From: Ceratopteris richardii
Lineage: Eukaryota > Streptophyta > Polypodiopsida > Polypodiales > Pteridaceae
Assembly: GCA_020310875.1 (NCBI GenBank)
Contig: CM035431.1
Location: 17,902,267-17,966,266 of the forward strand
DNA: 64,000 nt
Direction of reading: 5' to 3'
Made by a program: the position numbers and the translations under genes. The notes beneath the pieces are model-generated. The model did not search any database and was not told the DNA's origin. It saw nothing but the letters and a program-made list of their open reading frames with translations. The first letter of the stretch is position 1, and each line of letters begins with the position of its first letter. This document shows, piece after piece, positions 12,425 through 24,400 of the stretch.

Positions 12425-12689
12425 GGTGTCAAGACCAAAATAGCAACTTTTTGGTCATTAGCTAGTTGCAAACTTATCTGTTTTGATCCTATTGTTTGAA
12501 TCATCATCTCCAAAGCACATAGGCTCTTATTTAGTATCTTTGGAAAGGTAAAAGGGCCTAAAACCCAACTCTAAAGTAAAATAGGGCAAGTAGCAAGCAG
12601 GGATTAGTAGTACCAACTCATTTCTTGAGGTGTCCATCCATCTTTCCAAACAATGTATGCTAATCCCAACCCATGACCCCAGTTGAGAC
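12425..12689. other. Unassigned stretch between B and G4 gag
   Basis: There are 265 bp with no open coding signal on either strand that I trust. It begins with a weak primer-site-like sequence (GGTGTCAAGACC). No LTR end of G4 is recognisable, so the 5' LTR and leader of G4 seem to be missing or lie elsewhere. Confidence 0.4.
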
Positions 12690-14014
12690 AACCAAGACCA
12701 CAGGGCCCTAAAGGACCATGTTTTAGGTGCCAAGGAGATCATCTCATAACGTAGTGCCCACATCCTCCAATAGCAAGGAAGTCTCAATGTTACGACATTC
12801 AAGGTTTTTGTGCACAATGTGATAAAGAGAATGTCATAAGAGATTGCCCTAAGAACCCTGCTTATGCCTCTAAAGTAACACCCATAATCGTGATAGGTGA
12901 TGTGCACACTTCAGATGGATCTAACCCAACATATGTACCTATACAAGCTATAACAAGAGCCCAAAAGCTGTTACAAAACCAACAACCTAATCCTGATAAA
13001 TTAGTTGAGATAAGCAAAGTTGGAGAGTCTAGTGGAAGAGAAACTAAATCATGGAAGGATTCAAGAGAAAGAATCAAGAGGAAATGGAGTAAGAAAATAA
13101 GCGAGTTAGAAGGAAGTCTAAAGGAAAATAGAGCTAAAATCTTAGAATTAACTTTGCAAAAATCAAATCATGAGAACCCAGATCAGAGATCAGGATCAGT
13201 TCTAGCTGAAACCATACCCAAAAATCTAGGCATGATGTTTTGAGCATACCAGGAAAGATTGAGAGAAGCACCCCACATAATTGAATTGAGTAAGAACTAT
13301 CCAAGGGAAGACTTAGAAATTGAGAGAACTAAGCTTTGTATGAAGATGGTGGAATTGGCTCAAACTATGTTTGAAGCCTCACAGTATGTCAATTGGAGTA
13401 ACAAAGTAAAACTAGAGCTACACTTTCAAGGACTACTAGAGAGGCTAGAATATTTGATATCGAGCAACAAAAAGAAGAGTTTGCAGAAGAATGCTATTTT
13501 CCGAGAGTTAGATGAAGGTAATGTACCACTGCCATCTCAAGTTCCAAACATTGTGAGTGAAGAAAACTTGTCTTCCATACATAAGTACTCGCAAGAGTTC
13601 TTGAGAGAAATCAAAGAGGAGAAGTGGAGACAAGGGCAAGAAACCCATCCCCCTATTCAAGAGATAGATGAATTGTAGGAACAATTTCCCCAAGACATAC
13701 CTTCTATCTATGATGAAGCAGAGGAAGAACAACTTAGTGAACAAACGGACTTTGGATCTAATTCATTACAAGATTTACCCAAGTTCACAAGACACTGGCA
13801 AGCTAAGTCTATCAGTATGAGAGCACCCACCATAATAGTGAGAAATGAAGAGTCAGTGATCTCGAGAAACATGGAAGTAATAAAAAACACTAAAGTATAT
13901 TGTCATCTCACTTTAGAAGAATTGCTTAAGATCAAACCTAAGTTGTGGAAGCATGTAGCAAACCAGCTCCCAGAGACAACTACCACTCACTCTTAGAGAG
14001 GTTCACACAAGAAG
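12690..14014 (+). pseudogene. Gypsy G4 gag C-terminal part and long gag-pol linker
   Basis: Two zinc knuckles are visible. The first, from about 12719, is CFRCQGDHLIT*CP, where a stop codon sits before the last Cys. The second, from about 12809, is CAQCDKENVIRDCP, where His is replaced by Asn. Frames at 12890-13243 and 13259-13678 follow, Lys/Glu/Gln-rich with helical character (for example SKKISELEGSLKENRAKI). They form a linker more than 1 kb long before the protease. Gag would coat and package the element RNA. The capsid-core part upstream is not recognisable. Lesions: stops and at least one frame change. The element assignment rests on continuity with the gypsy protease and RT downstream. 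Confidence 0.7.
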
Positions 14015-14475
14015 GTGCCAGAAATATCACTGGAAAGAATTGGAGATATGAGCGAGGGAGAGGAAGGTAATACCTATCTTCCAATAACCCACCAAGGCTA
14101 CACCACAAAAGCCATCCTAGATTCAGGTGCAAGAGTTGCCATCACTACCATTGCTTTATGGAAACGTTGGGGTAAGCCAACACTAAGACCCAAGAATGAA
14201 GCTAAAAATGGTTGATGGACGAATTGAGAAACCATTAGGCTTACTAGAAGGGATATCTCTCACCACTCATGGTGTAGAATTTGAATACACCTTCGCCATT
14301 TGTGAGTTTGGAAAAAATCACGCTTAGAGGATGATTTTAGGATGACCATTCATGTGACATTTGCAAATTTTAAAAGATTGGGAACCAACTCCTTGTACTT
14401 GCAACATTTAGGAGTGACTACCAAATTCAACCTCAAGAATTATTCCCATCGTGATGTACCCCCAATACATTGGAA
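14015..14475 (+). pseudogene. Gypsy G4 first aspartic protease (PR1), upstream of RT
   Basis: The frame from 14015 gives THQGYTTKAILDSGARVAIT, a retropepsin active-site loop (DSGA) in the usual gypsy position between gag and RT. A stop follows at about 14213. In other frames the flap and C-terminal region can be traced, with a degraded RMILG-PFM segment near 14330, equivalent to the (I/L)LGRPF motif. The protease would cut the polyprotein. It matters because a second, different protease domain occurs after the integrase in the same element (52340-52708). Confidence 0.75.
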
Positions 14476-15159
14476 TACCATCCATAGGACACAGAAAGAA
14501 ACCGATTCTATGCACTCGTTAGAATCAGATCCATCACGATTGCATGAGGATACTCATCTATGGATGTGTAAGGTAGCCAAACAAGGGGAAGAACAATTAG
14601 AAGTCAGAGCCTTAGGTTCATAACGACATTCTTGAACTCTTCAAGATCCTGCTTTTGCACCTATAGTGTTCCCAGATGAGGAATTCGAGCCTCATGGTTG
14701 GGCAAAGATCTTAGCCATCATGGATATAGCACTGCATGAAGAACAATGGATCCCTCATTGTGATGAGGATGGATATGACATTTCCATCTTTATGATAGAT
14801 CCCCTAGAGGAAAAGCCTATCCTAGAAGAGTGCATGGATTTGACTCGCAAGTGATGAGGACCTAGAATCCATTATCATGGAGCCCTTGTGCTCAACAGAA
14901 GAGAAGTATCTTTACTTTGTGGAAGCCACTACCCCTGAAATGTGAAAGGAAAATCAAATTGAACAACCCAAGTCACTCACAAAAGTTAAAGAAAGTACGC
15001 ATAAAAAGAAACCGAAGGAATCACTTATATGATACGGATGCCTAAAAGGGAAGAAAGCATTGGAGAAGTATATGATAATTGAGAGAAAAGCAAGAAAATA
15101 ATATTCTCAACCAAAGAAGGAGGAGAAAAATGTACACACATAGGGCATGATTTGACAGA
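14476..15159 (+). pseudogene. G4 spacer between protease and RT
   Basis: Frames at 14342-14623 and 14666-14854 read as acidic protein without a recognised domain (for example EEFEPHGWAKILAIMDIAL). They are broken by stops and shifts. The position corresponds to the variable linker between the gypsy protease and RT. I see no other feature here. Confidence 0.45.
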
Positions 15160-16560
15160 GGATGAAGAAGAAGAGTTAAGTGCCCTATTGCGAGAGTGTA
15201 GAGATGTGCTAGTTTGGAGTTACAGGGACTCAAAATGAGTGGACCTAGATATATGATCCCATACAATCCCTATGACCGCAGAGGCCAAGCCTTCTAAGCA
15301 AAAACCATACACTTATAACAATAATTATGATGCTAAGATTAAAGAGGAGATAGATTGTTTGATAGAGGCACAATTTATTTACGAAATGGAGCATACCAAA
15401 TGGGTATCCCCCATTGTGGTTGTACCAAACAAGAACAGGAAATTATGTGTATGTACTAAGCTTAAAAAAAATAATGCCACTACGATTAGAGACAATTACC
15501 CTCTTCCTATCATTGAGCATCTATTCGAATGAGTCACTAGCAAGGAAGTCTACAACTTTCTTGAGGGATGCTCAGGCCATAACCAAGCAGCTATTGCTCT
15601 TGAAAATCAACATAAGATAATGTTTGCCATAGAGTGAGGCCTATTTGCATTTCATGTGATGCCATTTGGGTTCACAAATGCACCCACCACTTTTCAATGA
15701 CCAATGTGTCATGTTTTTAAGGAATTCCTATGAAAAAACTTGGAAATTTATGTGGACGATTTGTGTGCTCATTCTAACATGAGACAAACTCACATGCCTT
15801 AACTAAGGCAAGTATTTGACAAATGTTGAGAATATCGGGTTTGTCTGAACCCAGAAAAATGTGTTCTCATGGTCAGGCAAAGCAAGATTCTAGGACACAT
15901 TGTGTCAAAGATTGGAGTCTCTATGGATGAAGAAAAGGTTAGAGCGATTGCAGACCTACCTAGGTCAAAAAATGTGAAAGAAGTATAGGCTTTCATGGGA
16001 CATTGTGGTTATTATCGATGATTTATACGCATGTACACAATCATTGCCAAGCCTTTGTACTCTCTCTTGACCAAGTTTCATCTTGTGTGATGCCATTTGC
16101 GCTCACAAATGCACCCGCCTAATGTGTCATGTTTTTAAGGAATTCTTATGAAAAAACTTGGAAGTTTATGTGGACAATTTGTGTGCTCATTCTAACATGA
16201 GACAAACTCACATCCCTTAATTAAGGAAAGTATTTGACAAATGTCGAGAATATCAGGTCTGTCTGAACCCAGAAAAATGTGTTTTCATGGTCAGGCAAAG
16301 CAAGATTCTAGGACACATTGTGTCAAAGAATGGATTCTCTATGGATGAAGAAAAGGTTAAAGCGATTGTAGACCTACCTAGGTCGAAAAATGTGAAAGAA
16401 CTATAGGCTTTCATGGGACATTATTGGTTATTATCGATGATTTATACACATGTACACAATCATTGCCAAGTCTTTGTGCTCTCTGTTGACCAAGTTTGAA
16501 TGGATTGATGAATGTGAGAACTCAGTCAATGAACTCAAATGATGCTTGTGTTCATCACCC
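15160..16560 (+). pseudogene. Gypsy G4 reverse transcriptase with internal duplication
   Basis: The RT begins with an ELSALLRECRDVLVWSYRD block. Further motifs are LIEAQFIYEMEHTKWVSPIV, VPNKNRKLCVC, DNYPLPIIEHL, FHVMPFGFTNAPTTF near 15652 and YVDDL near 15750. The later CLNPEKCVLMVRQSKILGHI block marks the palm-thumb region. The section from FHVMPFG to the end of the connection domain then occurs a second time (16086-16498), with YVDN instead of YVDD. Several stops break the frame. RT would make cDNA from element RNA. This copy is inactive. Confidence 0.88.
15655..16498 (+). repeat. Direct tandem duplication of about 430 bp inside G4 RT
   Basis: Copy 1 (15655-16078) and copy 2 (16086-16498) are collinear at an offset of 431 bp. 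Both run from TGTGATGCCATTTG to GACCAAGTTT. Copy 2 lacks about 13 bp near its start and has independent substitutions, so the duplication is not recent. It repeats the RT catalytic region. Confidence 0.9.
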
Positions 16561-17000
16561 ATATTAACAACATTAGATTGGAGTCAACCATGCCATGTGC
16601 ATGTGGATGCATCCAACTACACCATAGGATGTGTGCTCACACAACCCACGAATGAGAGCAATATAGATCTTCCCATACTTTATGCAAGTAGATAGTTAAA
16701 CCCAGCACAAAGAAATTACACCACCATGGAGTGCGAAGGATTAGGAATGATCTATGCAATAAAGAAATTCAGGCATTACGTATTGGCAAATAAGTTCAAG
16801 ATCTTCACAGATCATTAGGAATTGTTGTACTTAGTCAATAAGCCATGTAACACAGGATGATTGATATGTTGGTTTTTATTATTAATGGAGTACAACTTCG
16901 AAGTAGTAGTCAGGAAGGGAGAGAACCACCTCGGAGCAGATCATCTTTCAGGGATCACTACTGGAGAAGCCCCTCAAGGAATAACAGATGAACTACTAGA
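16561..17000 (+). pseudogene. Gypsy G4 RNase H
   Basis: Translation gives HVHVDASNYTIGCVLTQP with the first catalytic Asp, then LPILYASR, NYTTMECEGLGMIYAIKKF with the catalytic Glu, and KIFTDH with the next Asp. The tail continues as LEYNFEVVVRKGENHLGADHL-type sequence (EYNFEVVVRKG near 16890). Stops occur near 16692, 16817 and 16858. The domain is a single gypsy RNase H with no obvious second (archaeal-type) copy. It is inactive because of the stops. Confidence 0.85.
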
Positions 17001-17819
17001 TGCATACCTATTCAATCTTGAGATAGTACTCGAATGTGCCAAGCCTATTGTCCCTATTCTCACATTTGGACCCAGAGTCCTAGGGTTAGGATTAGAGGAG
17101 AGATCACCAAGTCAAAAAGATACCAGATATTAGAAGGAAGCATATATAAAAAGGATAATCAAAGCATTCTTCCTTGTTGCATAGAAAAATCAAAATACAA
17201 GAATTGTTTGCAATTAAAACATGTAGTTGCATTAAAGAAACACCATTTGAAAAACCATACATTGTAGACTTTGCACAGACTAGGAGTGTATTGGCCTTCT
17301 ATGGAAGCAGATGTCTATAAGCTTTGTAAAGAATGCCTAGTTTGTTGTGAAAGACTACCTATGGATCATACCATGCTATACCAGGTGTCTCTTACACCAA
17401 AATGGAGTGAGCCAATTGTAACATACTTGAGGACAAAAACATTTCCTCAAGGAATGACTTTAGCAAGATAATGAAGTTTAGAGCAGGAAGCCCAAGACTA
17501 CACGCTTATTGGCGATAACCTATACAAACGAGGGAGAGACAAACAATGTGTTCATGAGAGTGAATATTTGAGCGTATTAGAGACTACACACCAAGGTGTT
17601 GCAGGATAGCATTTTGGTCGCAACAGGATAATCAAAGCCATACTATTCGTAGGATTATGGTGGCCCACTCTTCACATGGATGCACATACCTATGTTAAGA
17701 GATGTGATGTATGCCAAAGAACCTAGTTTCCTACTCACAGAGATGAAATGCCATAGAAACCCATGATGGGAGGACATGCATTTTCTAAGTGGGGTATAGA
17801 TTTTGTAGCACCAATTAAG
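17001..17819 (+). pseudogene. Gypsy G4 integrase N-terminus with two H2C2 zinc modules
   Basis: Two consecutive modules are visible, each preceded by a strand of the type ILEGSIYKK or LIGDNLYKRG. Module 1 has HVVALKKHH with WPSMEADVYKLCKECLVCC near 17290-17350. Module 2 has THQGVAG*HFG near 17590, then LWWPTLHMDAHTYVKRCDVCQRT near 17655-17730. The core starts with KWGIDFVAPIK, which holds the first catalytic Asp, and is cut at 17819 by G1. It resumes at 51355. H2C2 modules bind zinc and element DNA ends. Two of them in a row is unusual, and the related element E has the same arrangement. Confidence 0.82.
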
Positions 17820-17913
17820 TGTTGAAGCTCAAGGTCAAGGACAAGCATTTTCTAAGCGTTGAAGCTCAAGGTCAAGGACAAGCATACAAAGCGCATCAGA
17901 GAAGTGGACACAC
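17820..17913 (+). repeat. G1 5' LTR, left fragment (cut by C0)
   Basis: Starts TGTTGAAGCTCAAGG, the same start as the 3' LTR at 50753. The first 28 bases (GTTGAAGCTC...ACAAGCAT) occur twice within this fragment, separated by TTTCTAAGC, which the other LTR does not have. The last five bases, CACAC, are the target duplication of C0. The LTR continues at 28997. Confidence 0.88.
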
Positions 17914-18143
17914 TGTTGGAGTTAAACGTCTGCAGAAGCATGCGAATAGCACAAGGAAGAAGAAGAATCTTGGAGCACAACACACAATACTGAATGTATT
18001 ACTAGAGAATGTACAAAGATAAGTAGCCCATTAGGGCAATAGGCATATATACAAGCTGGGGGAAAACAACCTCCTAAAGAGGGAAAAAAGTGCCCCGGCA
18101 GTCCTAGTGTGTTCACACACATCACTACCTAAATATATCAACA
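17914..18143 (-). repeat. 3' LTR of copia C0
   Basis: On the plus strand it runs TGTTGGAGTT...ATATCAACA, 230 bp, matching 28762-28991 with scattered substitutions. The CCCCCC run at 18148 is the complement of the element's purine tract next to the LTR. Confidence 0.94.
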
Positions 18144-20284
18144 AATCCCCCCTGGGAGTGATGCGGTGAACAAGGAGCTGGCATTCATGTACAAGGAAGC
18201 GCCAAGCTACATGGAAATCACTCCACAAAAGGAAGTAATCCCAAAGCTTTGCGGAAAGCTTCAAACTTCTCCCTAGGCAGAGCCTTCATGAAAAGGTCTG
18301 CAATGTTCTCCTACATGGGCACATATGCCAAGCTGATCTCCCCAGCAGAGAACCTCTCCCTGACATAGTGATAATGCACCTCAATGTGCTTAGTGCGAGC
18401 ATGGAACACAGGGTTCCTTGCAACTGCCAATGCGCTCTGACTCTCAGTGAAGATGGTGGTGGCAAAAGTCTGACCAACACCCAAATTAGCCATAAGGCAC
18501 TTGAGCCACACACACTCAACAGTCACTATGAAAGCTACCCTATACTCAACCTCACAACTGGAAGTGGCCATAGTAGGCTGGTTCTTGCTCAACCAAGATA
18601 TACATGAGCTACGAAGCATGAAGCAAAAGCCACTAGTGGACACAAGAGTGTCATAGCAACCAGCCCAATCAGAGTCAGAAAAAGCATGCAAATCAAGGGG
18701 TAGTGATCCCCCCTTGGGATAAAACAACCCAAGTAGCCGAATACCACTCAAGTAGCAAAAGATGCGCTTAACCGTCTGCCAATGCTTGACTCCTGGGCAA
18801 TGCATAAACCTGCTCATCTGTGAGACAACAGACTAAATATTTGGCCGAGTAATGCATATGTAAATCAAGGATCCAATAGCCTACTGATAGAGAAGAGCAT
18901 CAAATGCATCTCCAGCATCATAAAGACTCAATCATAAACATGTCTCCATAGGAGTGGCAATAGGCTTACAATCTTCAAGGCCAAAATATTGCGATAATGT
19001 GTCAATATATTTCATTTGACACAAAGCCATTCCACCATCAACTTGCATAAGCTGAATGCCCAAATAGTGATACAGATGCCCCAAATCAGACATCTCAAAT
19101 GAGGCATGAAAATCGGCCTTAAAATCAGCAATATGCTTCTCAATAGGACCAGTGAGTAGCATGTCATCAACATAGACAACAATGATCAGAAGCACATCAT
19201 TAGCATGCTTAACATATAAAATGCTTTCAATTGGACTGTTCTCAAAACCATGTGCAATCAGATAGGCATGTATCTTCTCATACCAAGCACGGGGTGCTTG
19301 CTTTAAACCATATAATGCCGTCTTTAACCTGCACACCTGGTTTTCATGCCCTTTTGCACAAAGCCACAGGGCTTCAAAACATACACTTCTTCATGCAAGT
19401 CACCATTCAAAAATGTTGTTTTAATGTACAACTGATGTACATTCCAACCATGATGAGCTACAAGTGCACAAATGCTCCGAATAGTAGTCATACGGCATGT
19501 AGGTGCAAAGGTCTCATCGAAATCAATGCCTCTTTCCTGTGGATAACCCTTTGCAACAAGCCTAGACTTATACCTGTCAACTATACCATCCTGTTTACAC
19601 TTCAGCTTGTATACCTACTTAGTGCCAATGGCCTTCTTGCCTAGGGGCAAGTCACATAAAGACCAGGTACCATTCTTCATTATAGCATCATATTCAGATT
19701 GCATAGCAGCCATCCAATTTTTTGAATTTTGTGCTTCATCAAACGAAATAGGCTCATTCTCATCACAGAGACTGGATGCAGCCATAGCATAGAAATCTGA
19801 TGCAAAAGAGGCACTATGAGAGCGTGAACGAGTACGATATGACAGAGGTGCATCTAATTTGCTATCATGCAAAGTCTGCACCAGCCATTTTGGCATAGTT
19901 TTTGCCTGCTTAATATCAGCTCTCTCATCAACAAGTGCATCATGTAAATCTACATCAGAGATGGAATGATCTGCATCATCACATGAAACCTGCAAAGGTT
20001 GAGAAGTTGCCTCATTGGGACCAACACTACACTGTCCACCTGTAAAAAGAGGTAGCAAAGTATCATACATGTCTTTGGAGTTAACAGATGTCTCCTTAGT
20101 ACACGAAAGCAATGGCTGAATAGCATCTTCCACAAAAACAACATCACGGCTAACAAGAATGCGTTTAGTCTGTGGATGATATAGACAATAGCCTTTACTT
20201 TCAGAACTGTACCCAACAAAAATACATTTTACTGCTTTATCATCCAATTTTCTACGATTTTGTTCAGGCACCAATGCATATGCC
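18144..20284 (-). pseudogene. Copia C0 pol, 3' half: RT and RNase H
   Basis: Element-strand order is from 20284 down to about 18290. The integrase C-terminus and linker (VPEQNRRKLDDKAVKCIFVG, HPQTKRILVSRDVVF) lead into the RT start near 19700. RT is broken near 19615 and 19340 and continues at 18932-19336 with YGLKQAPRAWYEK and YVDDMLLTG. RNase H at 18311-18817 has DSDWAGC, SSCEVEYR (normally TEAEY), FTES (where YCDN-type is expected) and ARTKHIEVHYHYVRE. Stops and frame changes separate the blocks, so the copy is not functional. It is closest to elements whose RNase H retains the HARTKHIE block. Confidence 0.9.
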
Positions 20285-21307
20285 TGTTGGTGCAGACCAA
20301 TCACCAATTGAAGACTTGGAAGGTTAAAGAGTGAAGGAAGGATCAACCATTGAAGCTTGGAAGAAAGACATAATCAGAGGATAAGAGAAGTGTACACATA
20401 TGTACATTAGTATAGTCATAGGTGACTCAGATCTTTGTTTGAGTAAGAATCTTGTACAAATTATCTATAAATACTTTGAGAAAAGTCGGGGCAGGTATGA
20501 GAGCATATGTAGAAGCGAAGATTGAGAAAGTTAGGAGTCAAGAGATAGAGAAAAGTTAGTTGAGTTAGCTCTCATCACTCAGTTGTAAATTTCTGAGTTA
20601 ATGAAGAAATTTTGCGCCCGATCTTTTCGTGTCTGCTCCTTCTGTGTTTGATCAATTGTGAAATCCTTTTGAGGATATCTAAGTTGTTAGTTAATGAGCC
20701 TGTGACCTGAATTTCAGAGTCTAATTGTAAACAGGCTAGGAGAATTGTGAGTAGGAACATTCATATGTGTTGAGTGTCTACAGTTCTCTGAAACAGGCGC
20801 AAATTTCGTGTTTAATCTTTTGATCAGTGCTCACTCCATAGTTTAAAGTTTTGTGCAAGCAAGCACTTAATCTTTAAGTTGGAAGGTGATCTACTCGTGG
20901 CTAAAAGCATTTGGCAAAACGGGTTAGATATTGTGAGAACTAAAGTTAAGAAGTTAGGGGTGTCTAAATCGACTTCTCAGAAGTGCAGATTCAGACATAG
21001 GTAACTTGTGAAGACAATTTCTCAAGTTATACTAAAGCTTTTCAAGTGATTCAACTTGGAGGTGATGCGCAATCTCTAGGAGATGATAAGTACAAAGTTT
21101 CATCAAAAACTTTACTCATTTGATAAGTCAATGTGAAGAAATTCTGCAGCAGACTTTTCTGTGTTTCACCTTCTTCACACATTTTCTCAGATTTGATAAT
21201 TTGGAGATTGGACCTATAATTTAGTAAAGGTTTTGACTTACTCTTGATATAGAGGTGTTCTAAATTCAAGAGTAGGTTGTTCTTTTGGAGATTAACACTC
21301 TCCATCA
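20285..21307 (+). repeat. 5' LTR of copia C1
   Basis: Runs TGTTGGTGCAGACC...CTCTCCATCA, 1023 bp. It contains a TATAAATA box at 20466-20473. Its sequence is shared, at lower identity, with parts of the C2 and C3 LTRs (for example the ACCAATCAC start). Confidence 0.96.
20466..20473 (+). promoter_or_regulatory. Putative TATA box in C1 5' LTR
   Basis: TATAAATA followed by CTTTGAG, in the first fifth of the LTR. The matching box in the 3' LTR is at 25887-25894. Transcription would be expected to start some 25-35 bases downstream. This is inference from sequence only. Confidence 0.55.
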
Positions 21308-21308
21308 G

Positions 21309-21320
21309 TGGTATCAGAGC
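21309..21320 (+). promoter_or_regulatory. Primer-binding site of C1
   Basis: TGGTATCAGAGC, one base after the 5' LTR, complementary to the 3' end of plant initiator methionine tRNA. It is unmutated. Confidence 0.95.
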
Positions 21321-21499
21321 AGGAGACATCAAAATCAAGGAAAGGAAGGTCCCGACTGCTGCAGATTCAAGAAGTTCAACATTTGAAGAACTAAGAAGTG
21401 AAAGCTTGGAGTCAAAAGCCTGAGGAGAAGTCTACTCGACATCAAGAAAGGCAAAAGGAGTCTAACTTGAAGTAAAGGTACATATATTGCTTGTAAAGC

Positions 21500-24400
21500 T
21501 TGAAGTTTCAATACACAGGTGGATACAAGATGGGAGATGCTCTACAGATAGAGAAATTGGATAGGGAAAACTATCCTGCATGGTCAATGAGGATGGAAGC
21601 TCATCTTATGAGCAAAGATTTAATTGCTTACATCACAGGAGAAGAAGAGAAGCCACAGTTCAGAGATCCTAGTGTTCCAACTAGGGAAGAGTTAGCAGAT
21701 CTGAAAAATTGGATGAAGAAAGATGCTCAAGCTAGGAGCATTATCTATATGGGAGTCAATGATTACTTGTTACCTCATATTAGAGGTCTTGAAAGTGCTA
21801 CTGACATATGGAATGCTTTGGAGGAGCATTTCCAGAACACTACAAAGTCAAGGAAGGCATCCTTATGGGCAGAGTTTACTACCTTCAAGAAGAAGGCCTC
21901 TCAATCCATCTCAGACTATGTAACAAGGATGAAAGATATTGCAGATGCTTTAGGAGCTGTTGATGAAGACATTGAGGAAGATAAATTGGTAAGGCAAATC
22001 CTTACAGGGTTGAGAGGTGATGACAAATGGAAGCCATTTATTTTGTCTACAGAACTATCACTTGACCATTTCACTCCTGATTTAAATCAATTGTTAGGTC
22101 ATATGCTAACATTTGAGCAGGATGTTAAAGGAGATGGTGACAAGAGTACAGGACATGCAATGTACTCAAAGGACAAGAAGAAGAATAGCAAAGGAAAACA
22201 ACAAGCAGGTGAAGATGAAGGAACAACTACTCAAGCTAACTTCCTAAGAGGAAGAGGAGGTGGCAAAGGTAGAGGAAGAGGCAGGAACAACAAAGATGGA
22301 GGCAAAGCTTGTTGGATTTGTGGTAAGACAAATCACTTAGCTAATGATTGTTGGCATAATAATCAGAATAATGGTGGATACAATCAAAATTATAATTCAA
22401 GAGGAAGAGGTGGCAGAAATCAAAGAGGTAATTACAGAAGTAGAGGTGGAAGGAATTATTTTGGAAGGAATGCAGGAAGAGGTTTCCAAAGTCAACAATA
22501 CAATAACACCTACTACAATTATGCTTCAGATCAAAAAGAAGATTCAACATTGATAATGAATGCAACTTGTGAAAGGCAGAGTGAAGATCAAAGAGTCTTC
22601 TACATTGACTCAGGGTGTAGCAATCACCTGAGTGGTAACATATCTTTGATGACTGATTTGGAAAGTAAAGTTTTTAATCATGTTGTTCAAACAGGTGACA
22701 ACACAAAGCACAATGTGAAGTCAATTGGATCAGTGAAGGCCAAGGATGGAAGCACCTTATTGAGTAAGGTTTTGTATGTTCCTACAATCCCTAAGAATTT
22801 GATAAGTGTAGGTCAAATTGTTGAAAAGGGATATGAAGTAAGGTTCACTAATGATGGAGTATATGTGGAAGACCCTAGCCAAGGGTATAAACAGATTGTT
22901 TCAGGAAAAAAGGAAGGAAGACTATTTACACTGAAGATTCAAGGCAACATTGGTCATGCTATGTTCACATATGGAGGTCACAAAATCTCTGAGTTAGATC
23001 TTTGGCACAAGAGGCTTGGACATTTCAATGAGAGAGGTATTAAAGATATGGTTAACAATGGTTCAGTGCTTGGATTGCCTAATGTTGCAGGTCAACATAT
23101 GACATACAAATGTGAGGCATGTCAATTAGGTAAGGCTCATAAACATTCATATTCCAAGCATGGTTTTATGCACTCAGAGAAGCTTGAGTTGGTACACATA
23201 GATGTGTGGGGACCATCAAAAGATTTCAGTATAAATGGATCAAGGTATTATGTGATTTATGTTGATGATGCTACTAGGTGGATCACTATTTATGTGATCA
23301 AAGATAAGTCAGAAGTGTTTAATACATTTAAACACTATCATGCATATGCAGAAAGAATTACAGGTCATAAGTTGAAGAGACTAAGGTCAGATGGAGGGGG
23401 AGAGTATTTCTCTAATGAGTTCAGTGATTACTTATGGAATGCAGGTATAAAAAGGGAAGTTACTTGCAGGTACTCTCCTCAACAAAATGGTGTTGCAGAA
23501 AGGAGAAATAGAACTCTTGTTGAATTTGCAAGATCCATGATGAAGGAGAAAAATTGCCCTAATTACTTGTGGGCTGAGGCTGTAAATACAGCCACTTACT
23601 TGGTCAACAGGTTACCATGTAAAGCCTTGCAGGGTATGACACCATATGAGGCTTGGTGGGGTAAGAGACCTACCTTAGATCATTGCAGAGTATTTGGGTG
23701 TGTGGCATATGCATATGTGCCATCACAATTAAGACACAAATTGGAACCCAAAGCTGAAAAGTATGTTTTTATTGGCTATGATGACAAGCAGATGGGCTAT
23801 AGATTGTGGAGTCCATCAACAAAGCAATTTATGGTTTCTAAGGATGTTACATTTGATGAACAAAGCACTTGGTATGCAGGTACAATCAACATCAATACAG
23901 GTGATGAAGAAGAAGTGAGTCAAAGAAAAGGTAAATCAAAAGTTCAAATATTTGATGAGCAAGAGAATAATGAAGTGCAGGTTGAAGTGGAAGAGACACC
24001 AAGATTTGATCCTGAATGTGAAGAACCAGAAACCTCAAGGAGTGGAGAACTCAGAAGGTCTACAAGAAATAGGTGGCAACCTACAAGGTATAGTTATGAT
24101 ACTTCATTTCTAGCCACAAAAGATTATGCTTACATGGTGAATACAGATGAAGACCCTTCTACATATGAAGAGGCAAAAGGTAAGGAAAAATGGGAGAGTG
24201 CTATGCAGGAAGAATATGATGCACTATTGGAGAATCAAACTTGGGATTTGGTTCCTAAACCAAATAGTCAGAAGATTATTGGATGCAAGTGGGTCTACAA
24301 GACAAAAAGGTTTGCAGATGGAAGTGTGTCTAGGTACAAAGCTAGACTTGTGGTCAAAGGCTTTGCTCAGACATATGGTATTGATTATGATGAGACCTAT

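Noticed and set aside
17001-17819. Second H2C2 module as an artefact of duplication like that in the RT
   Set aside because: The two modules differ in sequence and spacing, and the separate element E has the same pair.
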